A stretch of 64,000 nt of DNA from Aureispira sp. CCB-QB1 (GCF_000724545.1 NZ_JHBV01000044.1:1-64000), one strand, 5' to 3'. Positions 9,856-19,536 are shown, numbered from the stretch's first letter. The notes: generated from the sequence alone by a model not told the origin. Translations and numbers: made by a program.

Positions 9856-10460
9856 AAAAAAATAAAACTTAGACTGGAAATAATAGGATAGAGCTAAGAG
9901 AATATTAAAAATAATGTATACAGGAGCAATATAAAGATAATATTATATTTTATTTTTTATTAATTGTCGGGTTTTTTAAAATGGATTTATTAACTTAAAA
10001 CATCTTTCAAGGATTATTAGAAATTAATTTTGGATTTTCATCAAAAATACAATGAAGTTGTGATTAAATTTTTTGAAAATCATATGATTATGTACTATTT
10101 GTTTGAGTAGAACGTATTCAGGAGTTATTAAAGCATAAGTAACTGTATGTAATGAAATAAGACTTTTAATAGAGTGTTGGTTTGGTATATTATAAAGAAT
10201 AAAAATCGGATAATAGTATAAAATAATTTTTTTATTGCAATGAATTTTAGCGCATCTTTGAATTGTGAAGAAAGTTAAAAGGAAAAATCCAAGGATGTAT
10301 TGCAAGTGCGGTGCGATATATTCTTGGGCCTTTTTAGTTTGTACATATATGAAAATGCTTTATTGGTTATGGAGTTTTGTTTGTAAAACAGTTAATTTTA
10401 ATAAAAAAAAGGTACAATAGGTTACCTTAATCCAATATAAACCATTAAAAAATAAATAAT
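9856..10460. other. Long AT-rich intergenic region
   Basis: About 600 bases between divergent genes. A 93-codon minus-strand open frame at 10024-10305 is low-complexity and not supported as a gene. No RNA gene was recognised. GGTACAATAGGTTACC at about 10409-10424 partly echoes the half-site of the palindrome that follows at 10461 and could be a second, weaker site for the same factor. Confidence 0.35.
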
Positions 10461-10492
10461 AACCTATTAGGATTGTACAATCCTAATAGGTT
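10461..10492. promoter_or_regulatory. Perfect 32-bp palindrome just upstream of a T9SS cargo gene
   Basis: AACCTATTAGGATTGT is followed without spacer by its exact reverse complement. The palindrome ends 19 bases before the ATG at 10512, so it could be an operator for a dimeric regulator, or in RNA a strong hairpin in the leader. It is not followed by a T-run, so a terminator is unlikely. Function is inferred from symmetry and position only. Confidence 0.6.
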
Positions 10493-10511
10493 AAACAGAA
10501 AAAACGAAACA

Positions 10512-12386
10512 ATGAAGCACATTTATTTTATATTAATTTTATTAATTCATTTGCTGTCTCTAAACAAGCTTAAAGCACAATGTGTCAATGATACCATTGC
10601 GCCAGTAGCTATTTGCAAAAATACATTGACAGTTTATTTGGATAGCTCTGGTACAGTAGAAGTACAGGCAAAGGATGTAGATGATAACAGTTTTGATAAT
10701 TGTGGAATAGAAAAATACCAGATTAATGGAGATACAGTACTTACTTTAAGTTGTCTTAACATAGGAAGTTCTGTGCCTGTATCTTTTGTTGTCAAAGATA
10801 CTACTGGTAATACCGATACTTGCAATACTTTTATTGTCGTGGTAGACAACCTACCTCCAGAACCTAACTGTGCTTCGATCGGAGCCATTTCTATCCCTTT
10901 GGGAATTTTGGGGACAGTGACATTTCCTTTGGGGCAAGCAATTGCTGGAAGTTCAGATAATTGCTCAATTGCCACAACATTAATTAACAACCAAGCAGGA
11001 ATACCTACATTGACTTGTGATGATGTTGGAATCTACCCTTATACTGTGCAAATGATTGATTCTAGTGGAAATGTGGGGTGGTGCCAATCACAAATTGAAG
11101 TGCTTTGGAGCATTACTTGTGGTTTTACAGCTCAACTAGATTCTCTAGGGCGAACCCAATGTGATACAGGAGCCTGTAATGGATATGCTGCTTTATCTAG
11201 CAATGGCGGAATTGGAATTGTCAATTATCTTTGGGAGGATGGTTCTACGGCAATCATTAGAAATGATTTGTGTGCAGGGGAGCATATTGTTGTTGCAACA
11301 GATTTATTAGGAAATGTTGACACATTAGTTTTTAATATTCGTTATGAAAGTGGGTGCGTCTGGCCTGGTGATACCGATGATAATACCAAAGCCAATAATT
11401 TTGATTTATTACCGATTGCCTTGGCATATGGAACATTGGGTGGGGCAAGAGCTGGAGCTAGTATTAATTGGACGGGACAGAGTAGCAGCGATTGGAACCT
11501 TCCATTGGCGTTACCTGTTTTGCCAGATTACAAGTTTATAGATTGTAATGGAGATGGTTTGATTGATTCTTCCGATGTAGAGGCCATTCGTTTAAATTAT
11601 GCTCAAAGTTATTCGCGGAATTCGGGTACAACAACAAACAGTATGTGGACAACTAGACAAGACCCACCAATCTATGTAGATTGCGATACGGTATACGAAG
11701 GAGATGTTCATTGTATGGGAGTCAATCTAGGGGAGCCTTCACGGGAAGCTATCAATGCTTATGCCATTGCTTTTACCATCAATTATGATCCTCTGTTGGT
11801 TCACTCGGCAACAATTAGTTATGGTAGTTCTTGGTTGGGGGCAGCACAAGAGTTGATTTCTGTAGAAAAAGATTATGCTGCACAAGGAAAGTTAGAAACA
11901 GCTGTTGGTCGAACAGATCAACAACCGTTGACTGGAAGTGGTCGATTGGGAACCGTTTGTTTTACAATTCGAGATGATATACTGAGAGTAAGTCAACCAG
12001 ATACTACGGTTATGCCTGTTGATATAGATGGAATTCGGTTTGTAGATGAGAACGGGAATGAAATGCCAACAGAACCAAGAGAAGGTTGTGTTACGATTGT
12101 CGAAGTTATGAATGATATTAACAATGTAAAAACGTTTAATAAAGAAAATCAAATTAACTTATACCCAAACCCAACGACAGGCTGGGTCAAAATTACTGGT
12201 CTCGAACAGCGTTTGCAAAAAATTACAGTTCGTACAGTTACAGGAGAGGTATTATTGTCTAAAACAGTTCAAAGCCAAGGAGATCTAGAATTAGATTTAA
12301 ATTATTTGCCAGAGGCTGTATACCTTGTATCTATGGAAACTTCAGATAAAATAATTAATAAAAGATTGTTAATTATAAGGGGATAA
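10512..12386 (+). CDS. Secreted HYR/dockerin-like protein with T9SS sorting domain
   Basis: The 624-residue protein starts with a signal peptide (MKHIYFILILLIHLLSLNKLKAQC). Two HYR-like Ig-fold domains follow (about residues 20-200, with DTIAPVAICKN and DNCGIEKYQING). A cohesin/dockerin-like section around 290-480 has DTDDNTKANNFDLLPIA and DCNGDGLIDSSDVEAIRLNY, the latter an EF-hand type calcium loop. The C-terminal ~80 residues (INLYPNPTTGWVKI...GVYLV-type ending) form a type A T9SS sorting domain. It is expected to cross the outer membrane through T9SS and be surface-attached or released. The ATG at 10512 is chosen over an upstream TTG at 10473 because the upstream codons lie in the palindrome and precede the signal peptide. 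Confidence 0.8.
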   Translation: MKHIYFILILLIHLLSLNKLKAQCVNDTIAPVAICKNTLTVYLDSSGTVEVQAKDVDDNSFDNCGIEKYQINGDTVLTLSCLNIGSSVPVSFVVKDTTGNTDTCNTFIVVVDNLPPEPNCASIGAISIPLGILGTVTFPLGQAIAGSSDNCSIATTLINNQAGIPTLTCDDVGIYPYTVQMIDSSGNVGWCQSQIEVLWSITCGFTAQLDSLGRTQCDTGACNGYAALSSNGGIGIVNYLWEDGSTAIIRNDLCAGEHIVVATDLLGNVDTLVFNIRYESGCVWPGDTDDNTKANNFDLLPIALAYGTLGGARAGASINWTGQSSSDWNLPLALPVLPDYKFIDCNGDGLIDSSDVEAIRLNYAQSYSRNSGTTTNSMWTTRQDPPIYVDCDTVYEGDVHCMGVNLGEPSREAINAYAIAFTINYDPLLVHSATISYGSSWLGAAQELISVEKDYAAQGKLETAVGRTDQQPLTGSGRLGTVCFTIRDDILRVSQPDTTVMPVDIDGIRFVDENGNEMPTEPREGCVTIVEVMNDINNVKTFNKENQINLYPNPTTGWVKITGLEQRLQKITVRTVTGEVLLSKTVQSQGDLELDLNYLPEAVYLVSMETSDKIINKRLLIIRG

Positions 12387-12953
12387 GTTGTTTTTTTTCT
12401 TTTATAAAATAATTTTTTTTTGTACATTTCATGAGAATTAGCGTCGAAGGAAAAGCTTTCGATGATGTGAGTAGATTTGTAAGTTGTTTTTAATGATTGT
12501 AAAACTACTTATGGGTGCGTTTTGCTTATTTTGATGCCCATCAAAATAGGTGGATTTATGTCAAAAAAAATGTCATACATTCATGAAGATTGGTCTTATG
12601 TTTGTTGATAATGACTTTACCATCTATTCCTGTTAATTTGAACTATAGTATTTAGGAATGATGCTCCAACTTTAGCCCAGTTGGAGCATTTCTTTTTTAT
12701 GCATTTTTTAGATTGTAGGCTAGGAATTTTATTCCAATGCAATCATTACTGATTAACCTTTCTCAAAAGTGCGCGAAGCCAAAAGATATTGCTATTTTAG
12801 GGGCTAAAGTTCATTTTTGACTAAGCATTAGACAGGATGTGTTACTTAAATTTCTGGCGAAGTATCTGTTGATTGTCTAGATAATTGTAAGTGTACAAAG
12901 CCGCAAAAATGAATACATAAATAAAAAGATAAATAGAAGAGAACGATAGAGAT
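12387..12953. other. Intergenic region containing a terminator hairpin
   Basis: 567 bases without a supported gene. A strong terminator stands at 12661-12697, 270 bases past the preceding stop codon, so either the upstream mRNA has a long 3' UTR or a small separate transcript ends there. No known RNA family was recognised. Confidence 0.4.
12661..12697 (+). terminator. Rho-independent terminator
   Basis: An 11-bp perfect stem, ATGCTCCAACT and AGTTGGAGCAT, with loop TTAGCCC, is followed by TTCTTTTTT. It is the only terminator seen between the T9SS gene and the RNase D-like gene. Confidence 0.8.
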
Positions 12954-14120
12954 ATGAAGAATTGGGAGTATGTAGATACCAACGAGATTTTGACAACATG
13001 CGTTGATTTTTTGAAACAACAAAAAGAAATAGCTATTGATTTGGAATTTGATAAAAACCGTTACCGATATGGTTTTAATCTTTGCTTAATTCAAATCTAT
13101 GCTGGAGGACGTTGTTTTATTGTAGACCCTTTGGTAGAAGGAGTTGTTTTAAAGGATTTGTACGCTGTAATTGAAGATCCTACGATAGAAAAAGTAGTGT
13201 ATTCATTTGGAGAAGATTTGAGGTTGTTTCATTCGTTAGGTTGCTTTCCTAAAAATACATTTGATATAGCAATTGCGATGCGTTTGCTAGACTATCCACC
13301 AGCTTCGCTCGCAGCAGCAGTGGATGAAATATTGGATATAGAAATTAGCAAATCTGCTCAGAAAAGCAACTGGTTTTTGAGACCTCTTTCTGAAAAACAA
13401 GTTAATTATGCCGCAAAAGATGTCCTGTATTTGTTAGAAATGAAGGAAATTCTAATCAAGATGGCAGAGGAAAAAGGTATTTTGGACTGGATAAAAGAAG
13501 AGAACGAAATAATTGATGGTGTTTCTTATGCTGATATTGATAACAACAATTACTTAAAAGAAAAGGATAAACACGGGCTGTCAGAATACGAATATTACCT
13601 GTTTAAGGGACTATTAGAATACCGAGAGAAAATAGCAGAAAAATACAATCGCCCTAGTTATCAAATTATTGATAAAGAATATTTGAGAGAATTGGCAGAA
13701 CGTCCCAAACAGATATATCGCTTTGAGAAAATTAGAGGTATTTATAAGAGCCTCAAAAATGATGCGTTTAAGAATGAACTCTGGGAAACGTATCAAGGCT
13801 TAGCAAAAGAAGCAGAGCGGGAAGGTTTATCCAAAACAGAAAAGGCTTTGAAGCGAATGAGCAGCGAATTATACCAAGCCAAAAAGAAAGAACGTGCGAT
13901 TCGTGATGAAGCCAAAAAGAAAGTCTTTAAACCAATTCAAAAATTAATAGCAGAAAACCATGGTGAAAATGTAGTTACTTACATTATGGGCAATCGCTTG
14001 ATGGATGAATTAGCACTAGGAAATTTAGATAATTTGAGGAAATATAAACGAGTATTAATCGAACGTTATGCAGATGAATTGGGAATAGATGTAAGCCCTT
14101 ATTTAACGGTCAAAACATAA
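12954..14120 (+). CDS. rnd: Ribonuclease D-like 3'-5' exonuclease with HRDC domain
   Basis: The 388-residue protein has a DEDDy exonuclease domain at about residues 1-165. ExoI is AIDLEFD (Asp29, Glu31), ExoII lies around FGEDLRLF, and ExoIII is YAAKDVLYLLEM, supplying the Tyr and Asp. A helical HRDC-type domain follows at about 210-290 (LFKGLLEYREKIAEKYNRP), then a Lys-rich helical tail with a second HRDC-like helical unit. RNase D trims 3' ends of tRNAs and other small RNAs in the cytoplasm. A terminator sits about 70 bases past the stop. DNA exonuclease activity cannot be ruled out from sequence. Confidence 0.85.
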   Translation: MKNWEYVDTNEILTTCVDFLKQQKEIAIDLEFDKNRYRYGFNLCLIQIYAGGRCFIVDPLVEGVVLKDLYAVIEDPTIEKVVYSFGEDLRLFHSLGCFPKNTFDIAIAMRLLDYPPASLAAAVDEILDIEISKSAQKSNWFLRPLSEKQVNYAAKDVLYLLEMKEILIKMAEEKGILDWIKEENEIIDGVSYADIDNNNYLKEKDKHGLSEYEYYLFKGLLEYREKIAEKYNRPSYQIIDKEYLRELAERPKQIYRFEKIRGIYKSLKNDAFKNELWETYQGLAKEAEREGLSKTEKALKRMSSELYQAKKKERAIRDEAKKKVFKPIQKLIAENHGENVVTYIMGNRLMDELALGNLDNLRKYKRVLIERYADELGIDVSPYLTVKT

Positions 14121-14191
14121 GGATTGCAACCACTAATAAAGATTACTCGTCCTTATTTAAAAGAGGAGTTTTTATCCTTAAGCAAAATTTT

Positions 14192-14219
14192 AGCCCATTT
14201 CACAAATGGGCTTTTTTAT
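14192..14219 (+). terminator. Rho-independent terminator in the leader of the next gene
   Basis: AGCCCATTT, loop CAC, AAATGGGCT, then TTTTTATT. It follows the RNase D-like gene but ends only about 22 bases before the ATG at 14242. It may be a plain terminator with a very short downstream leader, or an attenuator for the lipoprotein gene. Confidence 0.8.
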
Positions 14220-14241
14220 TGACCTAAAATTCGAAAGATCT

Positions 14242-15396
14242 ATGTCTAGATACTTTGTTCTTATCACGATATATAGCATGCTCTCAATGGCTTGCAACAA
14301 AACAAAAACAGCATCTACTGAACTGCCATTTGAGAAAACGTATGGAGGGAATTTAGTTGACTATGCCTCAGAAGCCATTTATAGCGATGGTTATATTTAT
14401 ATGGTGGGAACTTCAAAAAGTTTACAAAGTTCTTCGGGAGGATTGGCGCTGACTAAAATTGATGCGTTAGGAAATTTGGTTTTTGAAAAATCGTATGGAG
14501 GAACAATACTTGACTTTGGGACTAATATTGTAAAAACGTCAGATGGTAATTTGTTGCTATTAGGTATAACAAGTCTTCCAACTAATTCGGGAACACAAGT
14601 AGATATTTTGATCGTAAAAGTAGATGTTGATGGGAATACGATATGGAGCAGAACCTATGGTGATGCAACTCAGTTTGATGTTGCGGAAGGTTTAATCGAA
14701 ACTAGCAATGGAGATATTTTGGTGTTGGGGTCGGCTCACAATGGTTCTACCAATGATTTTAGGTTAACCTGTTTGAACAGCCAAGGCGATTGGAAATGGG
14801 AGAAAATTTATACAAGCCCTTATAATGATGAAGGGATTAATATCGCTAAAACAGAGCAAGACGAATACCTTTTGTTAGGAAGGCGTAAGGATGGAGACGA
14901 TGATTTTTACCTTTTAAAAGTGGATGAACAAGGGAATGTACTCTGGGAACAGAGCTACGGAACGCCTCAATATGAACAAGCTCATAGCATCCGAAAAACT
15001 TTAGATGGTCACTTCCTTTTGTGTGGTCATTCCTCTGGTATCGATCCTTTGCATAATTTATACGTAGCCAAGATCTCAACTGATGGAATCGTTGTATTTG
15101 AAGAACATTATGGTGGCGTAGCTCATGACGGAGGAACTAGTGCCATAGAATTGAGTAATGGCAATCTTTTGTTAGCAGGTGAAACAGATAGCTATGGCAA
15201 TGGAAGCAAAAGAGCTTTTTTACTAGAAACTAGTGCTGATGGGACGCTCATTCAAGAGCAAAGTTTTGGAGGCGATTTATCAGATAAATTTTCTACGGTG
15301 ATAGAAACAGAAAAAGCTTATTATTTAATCGGAGAAAGTGCTTCATTTTCTGAATCTGGGGATATAGATATGTATGTTGTAAAACGTTTGAAATAA
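14242..15396 (+). CDS. Lipoprotein with beta-propeller-like repeats
   Basis: The start at 14242 gives the lipoprotein signal peptide MSRYFVLITIYSMLSMACNK with a lipobox ending at Cys. An upstream in-frame ATG at 14206 lies inside the terminator hairpin and is rejected. The mature part holds about six or seven repeats of roughly 50 residues with the pattern Y-G-G...D...I..S-D-G-(N/Y)-(L/I)-x-(L/V)-x-G (GGTILDFGTNIVKTSDGNLL, NGDILVLGSAHN, DEYLLLGRRKDGDDD). This is consistent with one beta-propeller anchored to a membrane. No catalytic residues are recognisable; a binding role is inferred. Confidence 0.7.
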   Translation: MSRYFVLITIYSMLSMACNKTKTASTELPFEKTYGGNLVDYASEAIYSDGYIYMVGTSKSLQSSSGGLALTKIDALGNLVFEKSYGGTILDFGTNIVKTSDGNLLLLGITSLPTNSGTQVDILIVKVDVDGNTIWSRTYGDATQFDVAEGLIETSNGDILVLGSAHNGSTNDFRLTCLNSQGDWKWEKIYTSPYNDEGINIAKTEQDEYLLLGRRKDGDDDFYLLKVDEQGNVLWEQSYGTPQYEQAHSIRKTLDGHFLLCGHSSGIDPLHNLYVAKISTDGIVVFEEHYGGVAHDGGTSAIELSNGNLLLAGETDSYGNGSKRAFLLETSADGTLIQEQSFGGDLSDKFSTVIETEKAYYLIGESASFSESGDIDMYVVKRLK

Positions 15397-15405
15397 AAGC
15401 ATTCT

Positions 15406-17520
15406 TTATAAGTTAATGATACAAGCACCTTGGGTAGAAACATCTATAAAGTGAATACCTAGTTTTTGGCATTCTTTACTCCATTGTTGTATACGCCATC
15501 GGCTATTGGAGGCATCGAAAATGAGTGTTTTGTAAAAAAATAAATCCTCAATTTGTTGAATGCTCTTTAACTTGGGGTTGCCATGAATCAAAAGGTAATC
15601 TACCTCTAAAGGAGTATGACTATGATGATGAAGATGTTTGGGAGTGTATAAGCTCAACCGATGTTGCCTAAATTGCCCTTTGTACTGCTTATAATATAAG
15701 GTGTTTCTTTGAACACTATCTTCTAAAACATGGAACTGGTGATTAGATATACCCGCAGACCAAAGGTGATTTTGCTGGGCATATTGTACTTGTGGATTTC
15801 CAATTAAAGTAGAATCCATCCATGTGATGGCTTTAGTGCCATTAAGATAACTGATCAGTGTACTCTTGCGACTGTGGTAAATGCAAAGCTGGCGTTGTTG
15901 GATTTGTTGGTAATCTATCATTGCATGATAACCAAACAATAAAATAGTTAAAGTAAGTGGAATGATGGCTACTTTGAGTTGTCGATGAATCAATAAATAA
16001 ACAGTACTGATTAGGACAATATACCAAGTCCACATTTCCCAAGATTCTAACCAAAAGCCTTCCCAAACAGCACTTGGTAATTGTTGAATTAAAAAAATGA
16101 GGCTGTTCATTAAAAAAAGAAAACCATATAATAAATACCCTAATAGACTACTTAATAACGGTACCCAAGAGAAGCATAATAGAGCAATCCCTACACTGAG
16201 AATAATACCCGCAGTTGCGGCAACAACAATTCCAGAAAGCCAAAAAAAAGTTGGAAATTGATGGAAGTAATACAAACTAATAGGCAAAGTAGCAATTTGA
16301 GCAGCCAATGAAAGTGCAACACCATTCCAAAGCCAATCGCCTAATTTATTTTCAATATAGCAGCGTTTGTAGATTTTAGGGTACAAATAAAGAATGCCTA
16401 TCAGTGCAAGGTAAGAAAGTTGAAACCCGACTTGAAATAACATCAATGGATTGATTGTTAGAAGTACAAAAGCAGAAGCGGCTAATGCATTATAGGTATT
16501 AATTTTTCGATTTAGAGATTGCCCAATAAGAACAAAAGAAAACATTGTACAGGCTCTCAAAACGGAAGCAGAGGCACCTGTTAAGAGGGCAAAACTCCAT
16601 AGCAAAGTCAATAAAAGAAGGGTTTTAATTCGCAACCAGCGAACATCTGAACGCCGAATAAAACTAAACAAAAATGAAAGCAGCCCGACCAGAATTCCAA
16701 TGTGTAAACCAGAAACAGCTAAAACATGCATGGCACCAGTATCGGCGTAGGCATTTCGCAATGCTTGGTTTAATTCTTCCTTAGCACCAAGCAGTAAAGC
16801 AGAAGCAACAGCATATTCGTTAGGCGAAGGCAAATGTATCTTTAGTGTTTGAAGTAATTGGCTTCTTAAGCGATAAATAAAGTGGTAAAGCCAGTGTCCT
16901 TGTCCACTACCTATTCTTTTCCATTGATCGAAAGGCAAATAGGTTTGATGGTAAATATTTTGAGTAGCATAATAAGCCCGACTGTCAAAGGCTTTGGGAT
17001 TTAAAGGAGGGGATAATGTTTGTGGGGTGGCGTGAAAGGTGATAACGTCACCATATTGGAGTTTTGTGCTATTGGTATCTAATTGAAAATAAGCAATAAC
17101 TTTTCCTGTGCAGGGAGTCAAGGTTTTTATATTGCTTCCTTGTATAGATAAGTTCAGGGTTGCCTTAATACTTTTGGCATTGAGCTTAATAGGACTATCT
17201 ATGGTAGCAATATAAAGAGAATTAGTTGCTTTCCCGTTTAGAAATTGATCAAAGTGGATTGGAGAATTTCGAGCATCATAGGCATAGCTTACAAAATATC
17301 CAGCTTGTATTAGCAAAATAGAAAGCAGCATCCCCCAACCTCGTATGACAGAGACATTGGGCTTGGGTTTTAAGTGCAAGAGAAAAATACCCCCCAAAAG
17401 TAAGGCATAAATAGCAATTAGTATTTCCCATGGCACTGCTGTACCTAACCAATGGTAGGATATTATTCCTGACAAAAAGGGAATTAGCAATCGAAGAAAG
17501 GGAATTTGTTGCCAAGTCAT
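15406..17520 (-). CDS. comEC: ComEC/Rec2-family DNA uptake channel protein
   Basis: ComEC carries single-stranded DNA across the inner membrane during natural transformation. The 704-residue protein has N-terminal membrane segments and an OB-like DUF4131 region (about 1-220). A competence domain follows with the conserved MHVLAVSGLHIGILVGLLSF near residue 265 and about eight membrane helices to about residue 530. The ~170-residue C-terminus shows no HxHxDH, so the metallo-beta-lactamase domain of longer ComEC proteins is absent or degenerate, as is common in Bacteroidota. It converges on the propeller lipoprotein, with only 9 bases between stop codons. Confidence 0.88.
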   Translation of the reverse strand: MTWQQIPFLRLLIPFLSGIISYHWLGTAVPWEILIAIYALLLGGIFLLHLKPKPNVSVIRGWGMLLSILLIQAGYFVSYAYDARNSPIHFDQFLNGKATNSLYIATIDSPIKLNAKSIKATLNLSIQGSNIKTLTPCTGKVIAYFQLDTNSTKLQYGDVITFHATPQTLSPPLNPKAFDSRAYYATQNIYHQTYLPFDQWKRIGSGQGHWLYHFIYRLRSQLLQTLKIHLPSPNEYAVASALLLGAKEELNQALRNAYADTGAMHVLAVSGLHIGILVGLLSFLFSFIRRSDVRWLRIKTLLLLTLLWSFALLTGASASVLRACTMFSFVLIGQSLNRKINTYNALAASAFVLLTINPLMLFQVGFQLSYLALIGILYLYPKIYKRCYIENKLGDWLWNGVALSLAAQIATLPISLYYFHQFPTFFWLSGIVVAATAGIILSVGIALLCFSWVPLLSSLLGYLLYGFLFLMNSLIFLIQQLPSAVWEGFWLESWEMWTWYIVLISTVYLLIHRQLKVAIIPLTLTILLFGYHAMIDYQQIQQRQLCIYHSRKSTLISYLNGTKAITWMDSTLIGNPQVQYAQQNHLWSAGISNHQFHVLEDSVQRNTLYYKQYKGQFRQHRLSLYTPKHLHHHSHTPLEVDYLLIHGNPKLKSIQQIEDLFFYKTLIFDASNSRWRIQQWSKECQKLGIHFIDVSTQGACIINL

Positions 17521-18064
17521 AAGGGGAAGTGAATTTCAAGATCTGTAATTCTAGAATATTACTTCGTGGATTTTATTAGAAAGTATTACTAGAGGTAACA
17601 TATTTATTATTGAAAGGTATAAAAATCTATGGATACTACCTAGTTGTGACCTTGTATTCTTTCCTTTTTATGTGACTAAAACTTAGAAAGAACTGCCTCT
17701 TACTCATTTTTGTTGCCGAATACTCACTAGGGGCTAAGATAATAATGCTTGACTGTATCTTTTTTCCTGTTACAGGGGTTTAATGAGATATAAAACAATT
17801 CGAAACCTAAAAAAAGATCGTTATTTGAGCTGTTTGTTAGTGCTTGATTATTAATGTGCTATGTGGGTTGAAAAAGCATAGTGCTAAATTAAAAAAGTAC
17901 AAAGTAGAGATTTCAATAAGTGCTATAAAGGAATACTTTGTTGCCTTTTCAGCTTGATTATCAGCTTTTAGTGTTAAAAATAATAAAATCATATCCTTTT
18001 GATAATCAGTTTGATGTGATTATTGAGAGAGTAATGATAAAGATAACCATAAAATATTCTAATT
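17521..18064. other. Divergent intergenic region with a partial repeat element
   Basis: 544 bases without a supported gene. At about 17948-18030 it carries TTGATTATCAGC and TTTGATAATCAGTTTGATGTG, which match the central hairpin module of repeat copy E (22242-22463) in inverted orientation, without the outer TIRs. A short open frame at 17938-18126 overlaps the next gene's signal peptide out of frame and is rejected. Confidence 0.4.
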
Positions 18065-19270
18065 ATGAAAAGTATATCATTGAGTATTGCGGCATTGATG
18101 TTATGGACATTGGTAAGTTGTTCTGACAATAGTCAGAAACCAACTTCTGACATCATACAACATCCTACCATTGATGCGTCTCTAGCAGAACATGAAGTAG
18201 AAATGGTTGCGCTAGCGGATGAGTCTATAGAAGGAAAAAATAAAGAAAATGAGTCGAAGACGATAGAAAAAAAGAAAGTGAATGAAAAACCACAAAAAAG
18301 TATTCAAGAATTGACGAAGGAAGTGGTTCAGTTAGAGGAGCAAGGAGGAGATGATGAAGGAAATGCGATTACTTATTATACTTATGGAGAGGCTTTGGTT
18401 GATATGAAAAAGTACGATGAGGCAATCGAAATGTATAAGGAAGCGGAGCAGCTTGGTTATGAGGATTTAAAAACATTGTATTATAAAATAGCAAGAACAT
18501 ATGCTTTGAATGATGATTCTTATGGTTCCATGGAAGATTATTTGATAAGTGCTAGAAAAGAAGGGTTTAGAAATTATCGTGCTTTGTTATATGATTCGGC
18601 TTTTAAGAATTGGAGAGAAGAATATGACTTTATGTATTTGTACAATGATTTATTTGGTACTAATCAAAAAGCAATGTTTAAGGCATTTGTAACCTTTGCA
18701 CCAAAGAAAAGGTTGGTTCAAGATTATATAATGAGCCCTAAAGAGTTATATGAAAATACAAATTATGAGTATCGATCAAAAATGGGCTACTATGAAAATC
18801 GTCCTGCTATCAGTGGCTTTTTTGAAAATTTTGTAGAAGGTGTTTCGGATGATATGTTTAGTAGGGAAGGAGGAGATAATTATCGTTATGAAATGATGTT
18901 AGAAGAAGCGGCGTACTTTGCCGTTATTTACAGTGTGGAGGAACAATGGTCAGAATATATCTTGCCTAAGAAATATCGCTTGGTAACTTATGATTTAAAA
19001 GGAAATAAAATTTCAGAATTAGATATAGCAAAACGAGGATCGTTAAAGACTTGCAAGGGATTTGTACTACATCCCAATCATAGTTTGGTCGTCACCGATT
19101 ATGAAGTGGAATGGAAAAAAGGCGCAAAAAAGCACTTAGGGAATGCTGAGCATTACTTGAATTACAAAAATTTGAAGGAAAGTAAAGCTGTTGCGACTAA
19201 AACGTATCAAATCACTACAACAGGGCGTATCGTTGAAACAGAAGGTATGGCTTCTGTAGAAATGCGATAA
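18065..19270 (+). CDS. TPR-containing lipoprotein, paralogous family member 1
   Basis: The 401-residue product has the signal MKSISLSIAALMLWTLVSC with lipobox Cys19. A charged Glu/Lys-rich linker (about 45-85) and one or two TPR motifs (YGEALVDMKKYDEAIEMYKEA) follow. The C-terminal domain is shared with the next gene: YSVEEQWSEYILPKKYRLVT, then a KRGSLKTC motif and WKKGAKKH. The shared domain continues in weaker form in the genes at 21002 and 22492. I do not recognise a known family. It is probably an outer-membrane or periplasmic lipoprotein of unknown function. Confidence 0.65.
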   Translation: MKSISLSIAALMLWTLVSCSDNSQKPTSDIIQHPTIDASLAEHEVEMVALADESIEGKNKENESKTIEKKKVNEKPQKSIQELTKEVVQLEEQGGDDEGNAITYYTYGEALVDMKKYDEAIEMYKEAEQLGYEDLKTLYYKIARTYALNDDSYGSMEDYLISARKEGFRNYRALLYDSAFKNWREEYDFMYLYNDLFGTNQKAMFKAFVTFAPKKRLVQDYIMSPKELYENTNYEYRSKMGYYENRPAISGFFENFVEGVSDDMFSREGGDNYRYEMMLEEAAYFAVIYSVEEQWSEYILPKKYRLVTYDLKGNKISELDIAKRGSLKTCKGFVLHPNHSLVVTDYEVEWKKGAKKHLGNAEHYLNYKNLKESKAVATKTYQITTTGRIVETEGMASVEMR

Positions 19271-19297
19271 CTTACACTAAAAAATGCACCAAAAAGG

Positions 19298-19350
19298 GAG
19301 TTTCTTGCATCTACTTATTAAAGAGTAGAAGCAGGAAGCTTTCTTTTATT
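19298..19350 (+). terminator. Probable terminator after paralog 1
   Basis: AGTTTCTTGCATCTACT pairs imperfectly with AGTAGAAGCAGGAAGCT around an ATTAAAG loop and is followed by TTCTTTTATT. It has several mismatches or wobbles. Confidence 0.55.
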
Positions 19351-19376
19351 ATTTCATAAACTATTCTAATAAACAT

Positions 19377-19536
19377 TACTCCGTTGAAAAATCGTATTAG
19401 TTTGATTATCAGCAAGATGCACTTTTATTAGCCTTTGCACTAAAAGACTGGTAATCAAACTAATACAAGATGCTTTTTTACGTTTTTACTTCGTGAGCCT
19501 ACGGGTTCGTAGAAAAACTAAAAAATCAACGGAGTA
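19377..19536. repeat. Intergenic inverted-repeat element, copy C
   Basis: A 160-bp element with perfect terminal inverted repeats TACTCCGTTGA / TCAACGGAGTA. Inside are a hairpin GTATTAGTTTGATTATC...GGTAATCAAACTAATAC and a CTTCGTGAGCCTACGGGTTC module. It is nearly identical to copy D (21723-21882), also 160 bp. Its right end is 12 bases before the ATG at 19549, so it must contain or overlap the leader of that gene. Confidence 0.85.

Noticed and set aside
10024-10305. 93-codon minus-strand open frame
   Set aside because: AT-rich, Ile/Tyr/Phe-rich composition typical of non-coding DNA here; no recognisable domain or signal peptide.
17938-18126. 62-codon plus-strand open frame before the first lipoprotein paralog
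   Set aside because: It overlaps the real lipoprotein start in another frame and falls in repeat-derived sequence.
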